From assembly GCA_964293305.1 (NCBI GenBank), contig CAXYYO010000033.1, positions 1 to 38,314 of the forward strand: DNA of 38,314 nucleotides, read 5' to 3'. Within the stretch, counting starts at the first letter, position 1. Every line of letters begins with the position of its first letter. Source of the DNA: CALAGJ01 sp964293305. GTDB taxonomy: Bacteria; Bacteroidota; Bacteroidia; Chitinophagales; Chitinophagaceae. Below are positions 1-8,372 of the stretch, piece by piece. A program made the position numbers and the translations under genes. The notes below the pieces were generated by a model. That model saw only the letters and a program-made list of their open reading frames with translations, was not told the DNA's origin and did no database searches.

Positions 1-631
1 TCTGGTATTGTGCAATTGACAATAGGTTGCCCTCTATCGAAGTAAGGGCGGAAACGTTAACTATGTATGATTTATGCGTTTGTATAAACTGTGTATTTGG
101 CAACAAATTCAGTATACTTTTTAATGTAGAGTGAACTATTACCTTTTTATCGTGTACATAGATAGCTACATAGTTTTCCATAGCTTCCAGAAACAAAACG
201 TCCTGAAAATTTATCTTTTCTAACCTATTATTAACCTTTACAAAGAAATAGGTTTCAAAATTATTTTGTTGTGTATTAAAATAGTCAAAAGCCTTGTTTG
301 CAGCTTTCAAAAATCTTTCAAAAGCAATAGGTTTAAGCAAGTAATCCAGCACATCTAAAGCATAACCTTCAATAGCATATCTATCATAAGCAGTGGTGAA
401 AATTATTTTGGGTGGGGCGGTTAGATTTTTCAGGAAATCTATCCCACTTATATATGGCATTTCTATATCAAGAAATATTAAATCAATCTGAGTATCTTTA
501 AGTATTGAGTTAAGTTGAATAGCATCCTCACACTCTACAGTTAATTCAAGAAAATCTATTTTGTCGATATAACTTTTAAGGCCCTTTCGGGCAATGGGTT
601 CATCATCTGTAATAATGCATTTGATTTTCAT
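1..631 (-). CDS. LytTR-family response regulator (3' end cut by window edge)
   Basis: A CheY-like receiver followed by a LytTR DNA-binding domain, about 210 codons visible. The protein begins MKIKCIITDDEPIARKG; the acidic pair D9/D10 and the probable phosphoacceptor D55 (in LIFLDIEMP) are present, as is the LLKP lysine near the receiver end. The LytTR part runs from roughly residue 128 (FFVKVNNRLEKI) to the edge and includes FIQTHKSYIVN. The last few dozen residues lie beyond base 1. It starts 14 bases after the stop of the sensor kinase, so the two are almost surely a two-component pair. No ribosome-binding site is evident. Target genes cannot be read from here. Confidence 0.93.
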   Translation of the reverse strand, partial: MKIKCIITDDEPIARKGLKSYIDKIDFLELTVECEDAIQLNSILKDTQIDLIFLDIEMPYISGIDFLKNLTAPPKIIFTTAYDRYAIEGYALDVLDYLLKPIAFERFLKAANKAFDYFNTQQNNFETYFFVKVNNRLEKINFQDVLFLEAMENYVAIYVHDKKVIVHSTLKSILNLLPNTQFIQTHKSYIVNVSALTSIEGNLLSIAQYQ

Positions 632-645
632 TGATGTATTTTAAG

Positions 646-1719
646 TCATTGAATATTGAGCTTGAGTAATGCGGTAAAGTTGTTGGAATCCTTGTTTAAA
701 ATCATTTCATGTGTGCCCGGATAAAGCAATGCTAATCTTCTTTTCAGATGCTCCAAGCCAATACCATTTTGCTTCTCTTGAATATCATAAGATGGCAAAG
801 AATTAGACACATAAAATTCAAGCCAATTTTTTTTTGCTGTCGCAATAATTTCTATCTTGTATTCTCCACCCACATATTTAAACGCATTTTCTACCAAAGG
901 CAATAATAGTAATGGATATATCTCTTGCTGTTGCAAAGCAATATCAAAATTTATTTTTAGCTGAAGTTTCTCGGATGTTCTTATTTGTTGTATATCAATG
1001 AAGTCTTGAAGATATCGCAGTTCACGGCTGATGGGGACTGTTTGCTGTTGATCATATAATTGATACCTTAATAGGGCGGAAAATTTCTCAACTGTTTTCT
1101 TTGCATCAGGTATATTCTCATCCATTTGAAAGTAAATAGTATTTAAAGCATTGAATAAAAAATGAGGATGATACTGTGCTTTTAAAAACTTAAGCTCTGT
1201 ATGTAATTGTTCATTTGAAATTCTTTCTACTAAAAGCTTTTGACCAACAAAGTTTTTCAAATATTGATTACCTCTAACTATAGCAAAATAAAGTAAAACA
1301 AATAGTGTAGGAATGATATTGGCTATTACATAATCATTTATTTGTAAACCATTATCCGTAAACATCATCATGGGAACGATAGCAAGATGAACAATGATGA
1401 GGTTGGCAAAAAAAACAATAGCAAATTCTTTCAAAATATGTCTAGTATTAACTCGCTCAACAGCTTTTTTATTAAAGTAACTAATCAAGCTATTGATAAC
1501 AAATATATAAATGAATGTTATCATTAATCCAAGTACAATTTCAGAAAAATTGGTTTGCCAAGAGCGCTGCCAGAATTTCATTCCAACTGTTGTATCATTA
1601 ATTAATCGAATACAAGCATAAATCAACATCCAAAAAAACACAGGAAAAATATATCGCCAAAATAATTTCATATATGAGAAAAGAGCTTTAAACGATTGAT
1701 TGAGCCACAGCGTGTTCAC
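646..1719 (-). CDS. LytS/YehU-type sensor histidine kinase
   Basis: Membrane histidine kinase of the His_kinase (PF06580) type, 357 aa. Hydrophobic segments lie at about residues 21-40, 60-80, 98-120 and 130-148. The phosphoacceptor motif is QYHPHFLFNALN, with H186 the likely phosphorylated residue. The ATPase domain has an N box (PLVENAF, N278) and a G box (NGIGLEHLKRR, from 318). The start at 1719 is GTG and overlaps the TGA stop of the upstream acyltransferase gene (GTGA), which suggests translational coupling; an in-frame ATG at 1671 (M17) is the alternative and would keep most of the first membrane segment. It should phosphorylate the LytTR regulator encoded just downstream. The signal sensed is unknown. 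Confidence 0.93.
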   Translation of the reverse strand: MNTLWLNQSFKALFSYMKLFWRYIFPVFFWMLIYACIRLINDTTVGMKFWQRSWQTNFSEIVLGLMITFIYIFVINSLISYFNKKAVERVNTRHILKEFAIVFFANLIIVHLAIVPMMMFTDNGLQINDYVIANIIPTLFVLLYFAIVRGNQYLKNFVGQKLLVERISNEQLHTELKFLKAQYHPHFLFNALNTIYFQMDENIPDAKKTVEKFSALLRYQLYDQQQTVPISRELRYLQDFIDIQQIRTSEKLQLKINFDIALQQQEIYPLLLLPLVENAFKYVGGEYKIEIIATAKKNWLEFYVSNSLPSYDIQEKQNGIGLEHLKRRLALLYPGTHEMILNKDSNNFTALLKLNIQ

Positions 1720-2897
1720 AAATATTTTCTTTTTTTTTCGATTTTTATTGGCTTCATACCAAAAAGAATCCGCAAGTAATTATAAGGCATAATGAGTGTA
1801 TGATACATGAAAAAACAAAGTGCTAAAGTAACAAAAACGAGAAAAAGGTATTTGGCTAGTACAGATTCATCAGTTTTTACTACATAAAAAGCCAGAATAA
1901 CTATAATAGTTTGATGTAAAATATAATATGGATATATGGCTTGATTGATATACTGATGTATGCGGTGTGGTTTGTCTAAATATTTTTTTGCATAACCCAC
2001 TAACATCATAATCCAGCTCCAGGCTATAATAGGATAAACAGATAGGTAAAGATATGTATAAGGATTGTGTTGCCAATTTTCACCCAGTGTTTGAGATGGT
2101 CGAATATCATTCCATCTAAAATAATTTATACAAATGAGAGATCCGAATGCAAGCAACATGGATAGCCTTCTGTTTCTTACCATACTTTCAATTAATTCTT
2201 TATTACACATTACAAGATAACCAACTATAACAAAAAGATACCAGTAGATCAGCATACACCAGTCGCCTATCAATGCATTTGTACCAGGATATTTTAATAT
2301 AAGAGCAGCATAAGAGATCATGCTAGGCAACATAAGCCAATAAATATTTTTTCCCCTAGCTAGAAAAACTAGTTTTTGGGCTGTAAATTCTTTTCCTTTC
2401 CCAAATAATAACCATTTGAATAAGGGAACACTGACTAAATCATAGATAAATAAATACAAAATAAACCAAAGGTGGTGCCAGCTTGTATTGCCCTTTGGGT
2501 ATGGATTTCCTTGAAATATTGTGGGATAAAACTGCCAAAAAGAACCAGTATATCCATTTGCCACTCTTTCCAGATACACTTGTGGTGGTACAATTACCAA
2601 CATACCAAAGAATAGTGGAATCAGCAATCGTTGAAAGCGTTGTTTAATAAAATATTTTCCATCATACTTTATCAGCATATAATAGCTTACCGCACCAGAA
2701 ATAAAAAACAGTAAAGGCATTCGAAACCTAGATAACCAAAAACTGAATTCACTTACCAAATCGCTTCTTTCAGCATTGATAATATGCCAGTTTTCGTCCT
2801 GCACAAAAGGCTGTGCTGCATGAAAAAATATGACACCGATTATAGCAGCTATTCTTAGCCAGTCAAGATATGCCTGTCTTGAAGTACTTACATCCAT
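1716..2897 (-). CDS. Acyltransferase-3 family integral membrane protein
   Basis: Multi-pass O-acyltransferase-like protein (PF01757), about 393 aa from the chosen ATG. The family hallmark is at the N-terminus: YLDWLRIAAIIGVIFFHA, with the probable catalytic H26 in the first membrane helix, followed by about ten hydrophobic segments. It resembles the OpgC/OafA group that acylates cell-surface glycans; the actual substrate is unknown. I place the start at 2897 (MDVSTSRQAYLDW); an in-frame ATG at 2918 (MYVRKKK) is possible, and a longer open frame to 3032 looks non-coding. The start region is duplicated (see the repeat at 2889-2931). An A9 run at 1738-1730 lies close to the stop. It is first in a three-gene unit with the sensor kinase and regulator. 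Confidence 0.88.
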   Translation of the reverse strand: MDVSTSRQAYLDWLRIAAIIGVIFFHAAQPFVQDENWHIINAERSDLVSEFSFWLSRFRMPLLFFISGAVSYYMLIKYDGKYFIKQRFQRLLIPLFFGMLVIVPPQVYLERVANGYTGSFWQFYPTIFQGNPYPKGNTSWHHLWFILYLFIYDLVSVPLFKWLLFGKGKEFTAQKLVFLARGKNIYWLMLPSMISYAALILKYPGTNALIGDWCMLIYWYLFVIVGYLVMCNKELIESMVRNRRLSMLLAFGSLICINYFRWNDIRPSQTLGENWQHNPYTYLYLSVYPIIAWSWIMMLVGYAKKYLDKPHRIHQYINQAIYPYYILHQTIIVILAFYVVKTDESVLAKYLFLVFVTLALCFFMYHTLIMPYNYLRILFGMKPIKIEKKRKYL

Positions 2898-2931
2898 CTT
2901 TTTTTTGCGAACGTACATCCATCTTTTTTTT
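2889..2931 (-). repeat. 25-bp-offset direct repeat over the acyltransferase start
   Basis: An identical 18-nt word (coding strand AAAAAAAAGATGGATGTA) occurs at 2931-2914 and again at 2906-2889, each with an A8 run directly before an ATG. The offset is 25 bases, so the upstream ATG is out of frame with the downstream one; loss of one A from the run between them would bring the two into frame. It looks like a tandem duplication of the translation start. Confidence 0.9.
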
Positions 2932-3162
2932 AAAATATAGCTATTTGACCAACAGTATGTTTTTGTAGATGAATATATCATCAACGTTAATTTTGAATTT
3001 TTATTAATGTGTTTGAAAAGGCAAATAATCAATTCGTTTGTAGTTTTATTTTTTAAAGACTTCCATCCAACTGCATTTCATATAGTATTGGGCATACACG
3101 GAATTCAATTCTTATTGATATGAAAAAAACTTATACCTTCCGCCACCAAAAATTATAATTTA

Positions 3163-3948
3163 ATGCAAACAATTCTTGTTCCTGTTGATTTTTCTGAAAC
3201 AGCAAGTGGCGCTGCCAAATATTCGGTACAACTTTTTAAAGGGAGTACGAATACTGAAATAATTTTTTATCACATGTATTCTGATGATGATGGTGAAGAT
3301 CTTGCCCTAGCAGCACTGGAAAACTTGAGGAATGAATTACAAACACCAGGATTACTGATAAATATAATAAGCACCCAGGGAAAAGATCTTGTTGAAGAAA
3401 CTGAAAAAGTAGCAAGACATAGAAAAGCCGATCTAATTGTAATGGGTATAACGGGGCGTAGTGCTTTAGCACAAGTATTTATTGGGAGTAACACCTTGAA
3501 AATGACAGATCAAAAAGTCTGTCCTGTATTGATTATACCCGCTGATGCCAGCGATAGAGCCATAGAGCATGTGATGCTGGCTACTGATTTAAAAGATGTT
3601 GTTAACACAATACCGTCAGCACCTATAAAAACTGCATTGGCTGCATTTAATAATCCAAAGCTGCATGTACTAAATGTAAACAGCGAAGTATATATATCAT
3701 TGTCAGAGTCAGAAGAGATAGAGCGGAATAATTTGAAAGAAATGTTTGCAGAATTTAATCCAGAATTTTACTTCCTGAGATTGTATGATGTTGATGATGC
3801 TATACATCAGTTTGCTGAAGATAAAAATGTGGACATGATTATTGCTATCCATAAGCAACATTCCTTGCTTGGTAGATTATTCAGTTCCAGCCACACCAAG
3901 AAACTAGCCTATCACAGTTCTGTGCCAGTTTTGGTTGTACATGAATAA
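3163..3948 (+). CDS. Universal stress protein, tandem UspA domains
   Basis: 261 aa with two UspA folds. Domain 1 starts ILVPVDFSETASGAAKYS and ends with an intact nucleotide-binding motif G95-x2-G98-x9-G108-S109, then PVLIIP. Domain 2 (from about residue 133, HVMLATDLKD) ends SSVPVLVVHE but its glycine motif is degenerate, so probably only domain 1 binds ATP. Such proteins are cytoplasmic stress and energy-status responders; the specific role is not predictable. It stands alone, convergent with the amino acid permease gene, with a shared hairpin between them. No good -7 element is seen upstream. Confidence 0.93.
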   Translation: MQTILVPVDFSETASGAAKYSVQLFKGSTNTEIIFYHMYSDDDGEDLALAALENLRNELQTPGLLINIISTQGKDLVEETEKVARHRKADLIVMGITGRSALAQVFIGSNTLKMTDQKVCPVLIIPADASDRAIEHVMLATDLKDVVNTIPSAPIKTALAAFNNPKLHVLNVNSEVYISLSESEEIERNNLKEMFAEFNPEFYFLRLYDVDDAIHQFAEDKNVDMIIAIHKQHSLLGRLFSSSHTKKLAYHSSVPVLVVHE

Positions 3949-4004
3949 GAGAACAGATTAAATATTTACCTGCATTTCATTATAATGCAAGAAGCTATAA
4001 TAAA

Positions 4005-4034
4005 AAAAGCCCCAATTTATCATTGGGGCTTTTC
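4005..4034. terminator. Bidirectional terminator between uspA-like gene and permease gene
   Basis: A 9-bp perfect stem AGCCCCAAT / ATTGGGGCT with a 5-nt loop, flanked by A's on the left and T's on the right, so it can act on both strands. It sits between the convergent stops at 3948 and 4050. Confidence 0.88.
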
Positions 4035-4049
4035 TATGCATAATACTTG

Positions 4050-5549
4050 TTATTTAGAATTTCTCAATTTGCTATTATTTTTTCCATATAGGAAATAAAC
4101 CACAAGGCCTAATGCCATCCACCCAAAAGCTACGGATAGGGTTTGTAAATCTAAGCCTACAATCATAGCTGTACATATTAAAGCTCCCAAAGGACAAACT
4201 ATATATGGCCATGGTGTTTTAAAGGGTCTATTGATTGATGGAGAACTTCTACGGAGTAAAAGAATACCCACGCAAACCAAAACAAATGCGAATAGTGTAC
4301 CAAAACTGGTAAGATCTCCGGCCACACTACCCGGTACAAATGCAGCAAAGGCACCCACAAAAATAAATAGAATCCAGTTGGCTTTATAAGGTGTTTTAAA
4401 TTTAGGATGCAATTCACCAAAGGCCTTCGGTATAAGTCCATCATTACTCATAGAATAAAATACTCGACTTTGACCCATAAGCATTACTAATATTACAGAA
4501 CTAAAACCCGCAAGGATTGCAATTGTTACAGCCTTGGCCAACCATTCATATCCTGGCATGTGTGCAGAAATGGCGTAAGCAACAGAAGCTTCTCTACCTT
4601 TTTCAGGATCAACAAAATCCTTCCAATTGGTAACCCCTGTAAGTACATGACCAAATAAAATATATAGAATTGTACATACTACTAAGGAGCCTAATATACC
4701 AATGGGCATATCCCTTTTTGGATTTTTTGCTTCTTGAGCGGCAGTGCTTACTGCATCAAATCCAATAAAAGCAAAAAAGACAATGGCAGCTCCACCCAGA
4801 ACACCGCCCCATCCATGTTTATTCCAGCCACTATAATCGGCTATTACATCACCTGCGCTATTCAGCAGGGGAGGTGTATTTTCCGGTATAAGATATGGCG
4901 TGTGATTTGCAGGGTCAATAAATTGCCAGCCAACTACAATAAATACTATTACAATAGTCACTTTCACCGCCACAATGATTGCATTAATCATAGCGCTTTC
5001 CTGTGTGCCTTTTATGAGTAATAATGTTAATGCCAATAATATAACCAGGGCAGGTGCATTCATAATACCACTATGTACTACTCCGGCAGAGTCTTTATAG
5101 CTTTCCAGAAAACTATGACACCATTCATACGGAATATCCCCCCCCAAGAGTTTGTTCAAATACTCACTCCATGCTATTGAAACAGTAGCTGCACCCAACG
5201 CATATTCCATAATCAATGCCCATCCTATAATCCAAGCTACCAATTCTCCCATTGTTACGTAGCTATATGCATATGCACTCCCCGCAATGGGTATCATACT
5301 TGCAAACTCCGCATAACAAAGACCAGCAAAAGCGCAGCCAATGGCAGCCACTACAAAAGATAATGTTACAGCAGGGCCTGCTGCCTGTCCTGCGGCGGCA
5401 GCGGTGCGTACAAATAAACCCGCACCTATAATGGCACCAACACCGAGGGCTACAAGATTTCCTGCACCTAGTGTTCTTTTTAATCCTTTTTCACTATCTT
5501 CTGCTTGAGACAAGAGTAGTTTCAAATCTTTCTTTACGAATAAACTCAT
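4050..5549 (-). CDS. APC-superfamily amino acid permease (cationic amino acid transporter type)
   Basis: 499 aa inner-membrane transporter with about 12 hydrophobic helices. The N-terminal signature GVGAIIGAGLFV (the unwound helix-1 substrate site of APC carriers) is clear, followed by GPAVTLSFVVAAIGCAFAGLCYAEF and, later, FFAFIGFDAVSTAAQEAKNP, which is typical of the CAT/YfnA group. It probably takes up amino acids with protons; specificity cannot be read. Start is ATG at 5549 with a predicted short leader. It is divergent from odhB. Its putative promoter has an 11-nt homopolymer as most of its spacer, described separately. Confidence 0.92.
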   Translation of the reverse strand: MSLFVKKDLKLLLSQAEDSEKGLKRTLGAGNLVALGVGAIIGAGLFVRTAAAAGQAAGPAVTLSFVVAAIGCAFAGLCYAEFASMIPIAGSAYAYSYVTMGELVAWIIGWALIMEYALGAATVSIAWSEYLNKLLGGDIPYEWCHSFLESYKDSAGVVHSGIMNAPALVILLALTLLLIKGTQESAMINAIIVAVKVTIVIVFIVVGWQFIDPANHTPYLIPENTPPLLNSAGDVIADYSGWNKHGWGGVLGGAAIVFFAFIGFDAVSTAAQEAKNPKRDMPIGILGSLVVCTILYILFGHVLTGVTNWKDFVDPEKGREASVAYAISAHMPGYEWLAKAVTIAILAGFSSVILVMLMGQSRVFYSMSNDGLIPKAFGELHPKFKTPYKANWILFIFVGAFAAFVPGSVAGDLTSFGTLFAFVLVCVGILLLRRSSPSINRPFKTPWPYIVCPLGALICTAMIVGLDLQTLSVAFGWMALGLVVYFLYGKNNSKLRNSK

Positions 5550-5576
5550 TTATAATTTGGTTTGATTTTAGTCTGG

Positions 5577-5605
5577 CAAAATAGGTTTTTTTTTTTGCGA
5601 AGCAA
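5577..5605 (-). promoter_or_regulatory. Putative permease promoter with homopolymeric spacer
   Basis: On the minus strand a TTG (5605-5603) is followed after exactly 19 nt by TATTTTG (5583-5577), close to the Bacteroidota pattern TTG-N19-TAnnTTTG but one T short in the -7 box. Eleven of the 19 spacer bases are a single A run (5596-5586 on this strand). The predicted transcription start is near 5573, giving a leader of about 23 nt. Confidence 0.5.
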
Positions 5606-5748
5606 TTTTTTTTGACCAGCGTACAACATTTATCTGTGTATAAACATTTTGACCAGATTTATTTTGATGGAAATTAATTTTTATCATCAAACTTTGAATG
5701 GATATAAAAAATGAATTTGTGAAGCAATTTTTATAACACTTTTTCTAT

Positions 5749-5756
5749 TAGGTTTG
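5749..5756 (+). promoter_or_regulatory. -7 element of odhB promoter
   Basis: TAGGTTTG, an exact TAnnTTTG match, followed by CCACC. Predicted start near 5760, a leader of about 17 nt before the ATG at 5777. No clear -33 element at the expected distance. The surrounding intergenic region carries TTTGACCAG twice (5612, 5648) and GAAGCAATTTTT twice (5599, 5721). Confidence 0.55.
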
Positions 5757-5776
5757 CCACCCAAATAAACGGTTGT

Positions 5777-7003
5777 ATGATTGATATAAAAGTGCCTACC
5801 GTAGGCGAAAGCATAAGTGAAGTAACCCTTTTAAAATGGATTAAAAAAAATGGGGAATATGTGGACAGGGATGCAGTGCTAGCTGAATTAGAAAGCGAAA
5901 AGGCAACATTTGAAGTAAATGCTGAAAAGAGTGGTACATTAATTATTTTGGCTCAGGAAGGAGATACCATTGCTATTGGAAGTATCTTAGCTCAGATAGA
6001 TGAAACAGCAACTGCTCCAGAAGTAAGTACTACGAGTGACACAACGCCTGCTGTAGTAGCAGTTCAGGAAAAAGTTGCAACAGTTCCAGTTGCCACATTG
6101 CCACAGGAAATGAATACAAAAGCAACACCTGTAGCGCATGCCATTATTTCTGATAAAAAATTAGATACAAATACCATAACCCCTTCCGGAGCGGGTGGAA
6201 AAATTATAAAACAAGATGTGCTGGAAGCATTGGCGCATCCAGGGAAAAAACCATTTGCCGGTACTGATTTGATGACCAGAAATGTTCGTAGGGAAAAGAT
6301 GAGTAACCTGCGAAAAACCATTAGCCGTAGGCTGGTAGAATCAAAAAATACAACTGCTATGCTCACCACTTTCAATGAAGTGGACATGGGGGCAATTATG
6401 GATACTAGATCAAAGAATAAAGATAAATTTAAAGAAAAGCATGGTGTCAATCTAGGTTTCATGAGCTTTTTTGCAAAAGCATGTGCCATAGCTCTAAGCG
6501 AATGGCCTGCAGTAAATGCTTATATTGAAAATGATGAACTCATTTACCATGATTATGCTGATATAAGTATTGCTGTAAGCACTCCACGTGGTCTTACTGT
6601 ACCTGTAATGCGAAATGTGGAAAGTTTGAGCATGGCTGATATAGAGAAAAAAGTGGTGGAATTGGCTGGTAAAGCAAGAGACAATAAATTAACGATGGAA
6701 GAGCTTACAGGTGGTACATTCACCATTACAAATGGGGGAGTATTTGGCAGCCTGATGAGTACACCAATTATTAATTTGCCACAAAGTGCTATACTAGGTA
6801 TGCATAAAATACAGGAGAGGCCAATGGCTATAAATGGTCAGGTTGTTATAAGGCCAATGATGTATCTGGCACTCAGTTATGACCACCGTATAATTGATGG
6901 TAGAGAAAGCGTAAGTTTTTTAGTGAGGGTTAAAGAATTACTGGAGAATCCTGCATTGTTACTTTTTGGTAAAGATCCTGTAGGTGCTTTACTAGAATTA
7001 TAA
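5777..7003 (+). CDS. odhB: 2-oxoglutarate dehydrogenase E2 (dihydrolipoamide succinyltransferase)
   Basis: 408 aa acyltransferase core of the 2-oxoglutarate dehydrogenase complex, transferring succinyl groups from lipoamide to CoA in the TCA cycle. Residues 1-75 are a lipoyl domain (IKVPTVGESISEVTL), with the lipoylated K42 in ESEKATFEV. An Ala/Thr/Pro/Val-rich linker follows, then an E3/E1-binding domain at about 132-152 (ITPSGAGGKIIKQDVLEAL), then the catalytic domain ending in the signature SYDHRIIDGRE with H370 and D374. The GES-IS-E N-terminus fits succinyl rather than acetyl transferase. The E1 gene is not adjacent, which is less usual; the neighbours are a divergent permease and proline dehydrogenase. 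Confidence 0.95.
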   Translation: MIDIKVPTVGESISEVTLLKWIKKNGEYVDRDAVLAELESEKATFEVNAEKSGTLIILAQEGDTIAIGSILAQIDETATAPEVSTTSDTTPAVVAVQEKVATVPVATLPQEMNTKATPVAHAIISDKKLDTNTITPSGAGGKIIKQDVLEALAHPGKKPFAGTDLMTRNVRREKMSNLRKTISRRLVESKNTTAMLTTFNEVDMGAIMDTRSKNKDKFKEKHGVNLGFMSFFAKACAIALSEWPAVNAYIENDELIYHDYADISIAVSTPRGLTVPVMRNVESLSMADIEKKVVELAGKARDNKLTMEELTGGTFTITNGGVFGSLMSTPIINLPQSAILGMHKIQERPMAINGQVVIRPMMYLALSYDHRIIDGRESVSFLVRVKELLENPALLLFGKDPVGALLEL

Positions 7004-7133
7004 GAGCTAGGTTTTTTTTATGATAACTCTCTTTTTGATATTGTGATTTTAATAGAATAACATTTTTTACAATAGCATTATAATCTAATTTCTAAAACAT
7101 TGAAATTCATATTAGCCTATTAATCTTTTTCTT

Positions 7134-8333
7134 ATGCGATTAACTTTTAATGATACTGCCACAGCCTTTGCTTATAAAGATGATGCTGCTCTAAAGACAG
7201 GTCGATTTCTTTTTGGCACAATGAACTATAATTGGTTTGCTTCAGTTGGAGTAAGGGTTACACCATTTTTAATGAAAACAGGATTGCCTATTCATGGTTT
7301 GATTCGAAAAACAATTTTCAAACAATTTGTAGGAGGGGAAACATTAGAAGAGACTACAAGAGTAGCTGAGTTGCTTAGTAATTATAAGGTTGATGTTATT
7401 TTGGATTATGGTGTTGAGGGCAAGGAAGGTGAATCTAATTTTGATAACGCTACGGAGGAGTTTATCAGAGTCATAAATTATGCTGCTACTCAACCAAATA
7501 TACCATTTATAAGTGTAAAAGTTACTGGTATTGCCAGATTCGCTTTGTTAGAAAAATTGCATGCTGCTCCTCGTTTGCGCAGTGGTATTCATGATGATGA
7601 AGTTGACAAAGAGGAATGGGAGAGGGTAGCCAACAGGCTTCGAAAAATTTGCGCAGTGGCATCCGCAAAAAATATAGGAGTATTGATAGATGCTGAAGAG
7701 AGTTGGATACAGGATCCTATAGACAGGCTTACTACGAATATGATGCAGGAATATAATAAGAGTAAGGCATGTATATTTAATACCTTTCAGCTTTATAGAA
7801 ATGATCGACTTCAATTTTTGAAAATGAGTCACCGCATAGCACGCCAGCAAAAGTTTATATTAGGTGCAAAATTGGTGAGGGGAGCCTATATGGAAAAGGA
7901 GCGTGGACGTGCTGAAGAATTACAATATACATCTCCAATACAACAAGATAAATCATTCACAGATGGGGATTTCAATGGTGCAGTTGAATATTGTTTAAAC
8001 GATTTAGAAAATATTTCTGTGATTGTGGCTTCACACAATGAATATAGTAATCTAGCTGCGGCTGAGAAATTACATGCCATGAACATCCCACATAATCATC
8101 CAAATATACATTTCAGCCAATTATATGGAATGAGCGATAATATTACATTTAACCTCGCTGCTGCAGGATATAATGTTAGTAAATATTTACCATTTGGGCC
8201 TATACGAGATGTAATACCATATCTCATGAGAAGAGCACAGGAAAATAGTAGTCTTAATGGTCAGACTAATAGAGAACTCTTACTTATAAGAAGTGAATTA
8301 AGGAGACGAGAAAAGTTGAGGAAAAAATCATAA
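7134..8333 (+). CDS. putA: Proline dehydrogenase (monofunctional PRODH)
   Basis: 399 aa FAD-dependent enzyme oxidising proline to pyrroline-5-carboxylate, passing electrons to the quinone pool. The C-terminal active-site block YLPFGPIRDVIPYLMRRAQEN contains the paired arginines that bind the proline carboxylate, and KLVRGAYMEKERGRAEEL is the other typical segment. The length fits a eukaryote-like or Bacteroidota single-domain PRODH, without the DNA-binding or P5C dehydrogenase parts of enterobacterial PutA. P5C dehydrogenase is not in the window. Its product leads to glutamate and 2-oxoglutarate, the substrate of the complex whose E2 lies upstream. Confidence 0.93.
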   Translation: MRLTFNDTATAFAYKDDAALKTGRFLFGTMNYNWFASVGVRVTPFLMKTGLPIHGLIRKTIFKQFVGGETLEETTRVAELLSNYKVDVILDYGVEGKEGESNFDNATEEFIRVINYAATQPNIPFISVKVTGIARFALLEKLHAAPRLRSGIHDDEVDKEEWERVANRLRKICAVASAKNIGVLIDAEESWIQDPIDRLTTNMMQEYNKSKACIFNTFQLYRNDRLQFLKMSHRIARQQKFILGAKLVRGAYMEKERGRAEELQYTSPIQQDKSFTDGDFNGAVEYCLNDLENISVIVASHNEYSNLAAAEKLHAMNIPHNHPNIHFSQLYGMSDNITFNLAAAGYNVSKYLPFGPIRDVIPYLMRRAQENSSLNGQTNRELLLIRSELRRREKLRKKS

Positions 8334-8372
8334 TATTATATTTTTGAAACTCTCAAGTTACATACAAAAATT

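Noticed and set aside
6064..6489. 141-aa open frame on the minus strand inside odhB
   Set aside because: It lies opposite strongly conserved E2 sequence and has a composition typical of an antisense shadow (F/S/V-rich, no domain).
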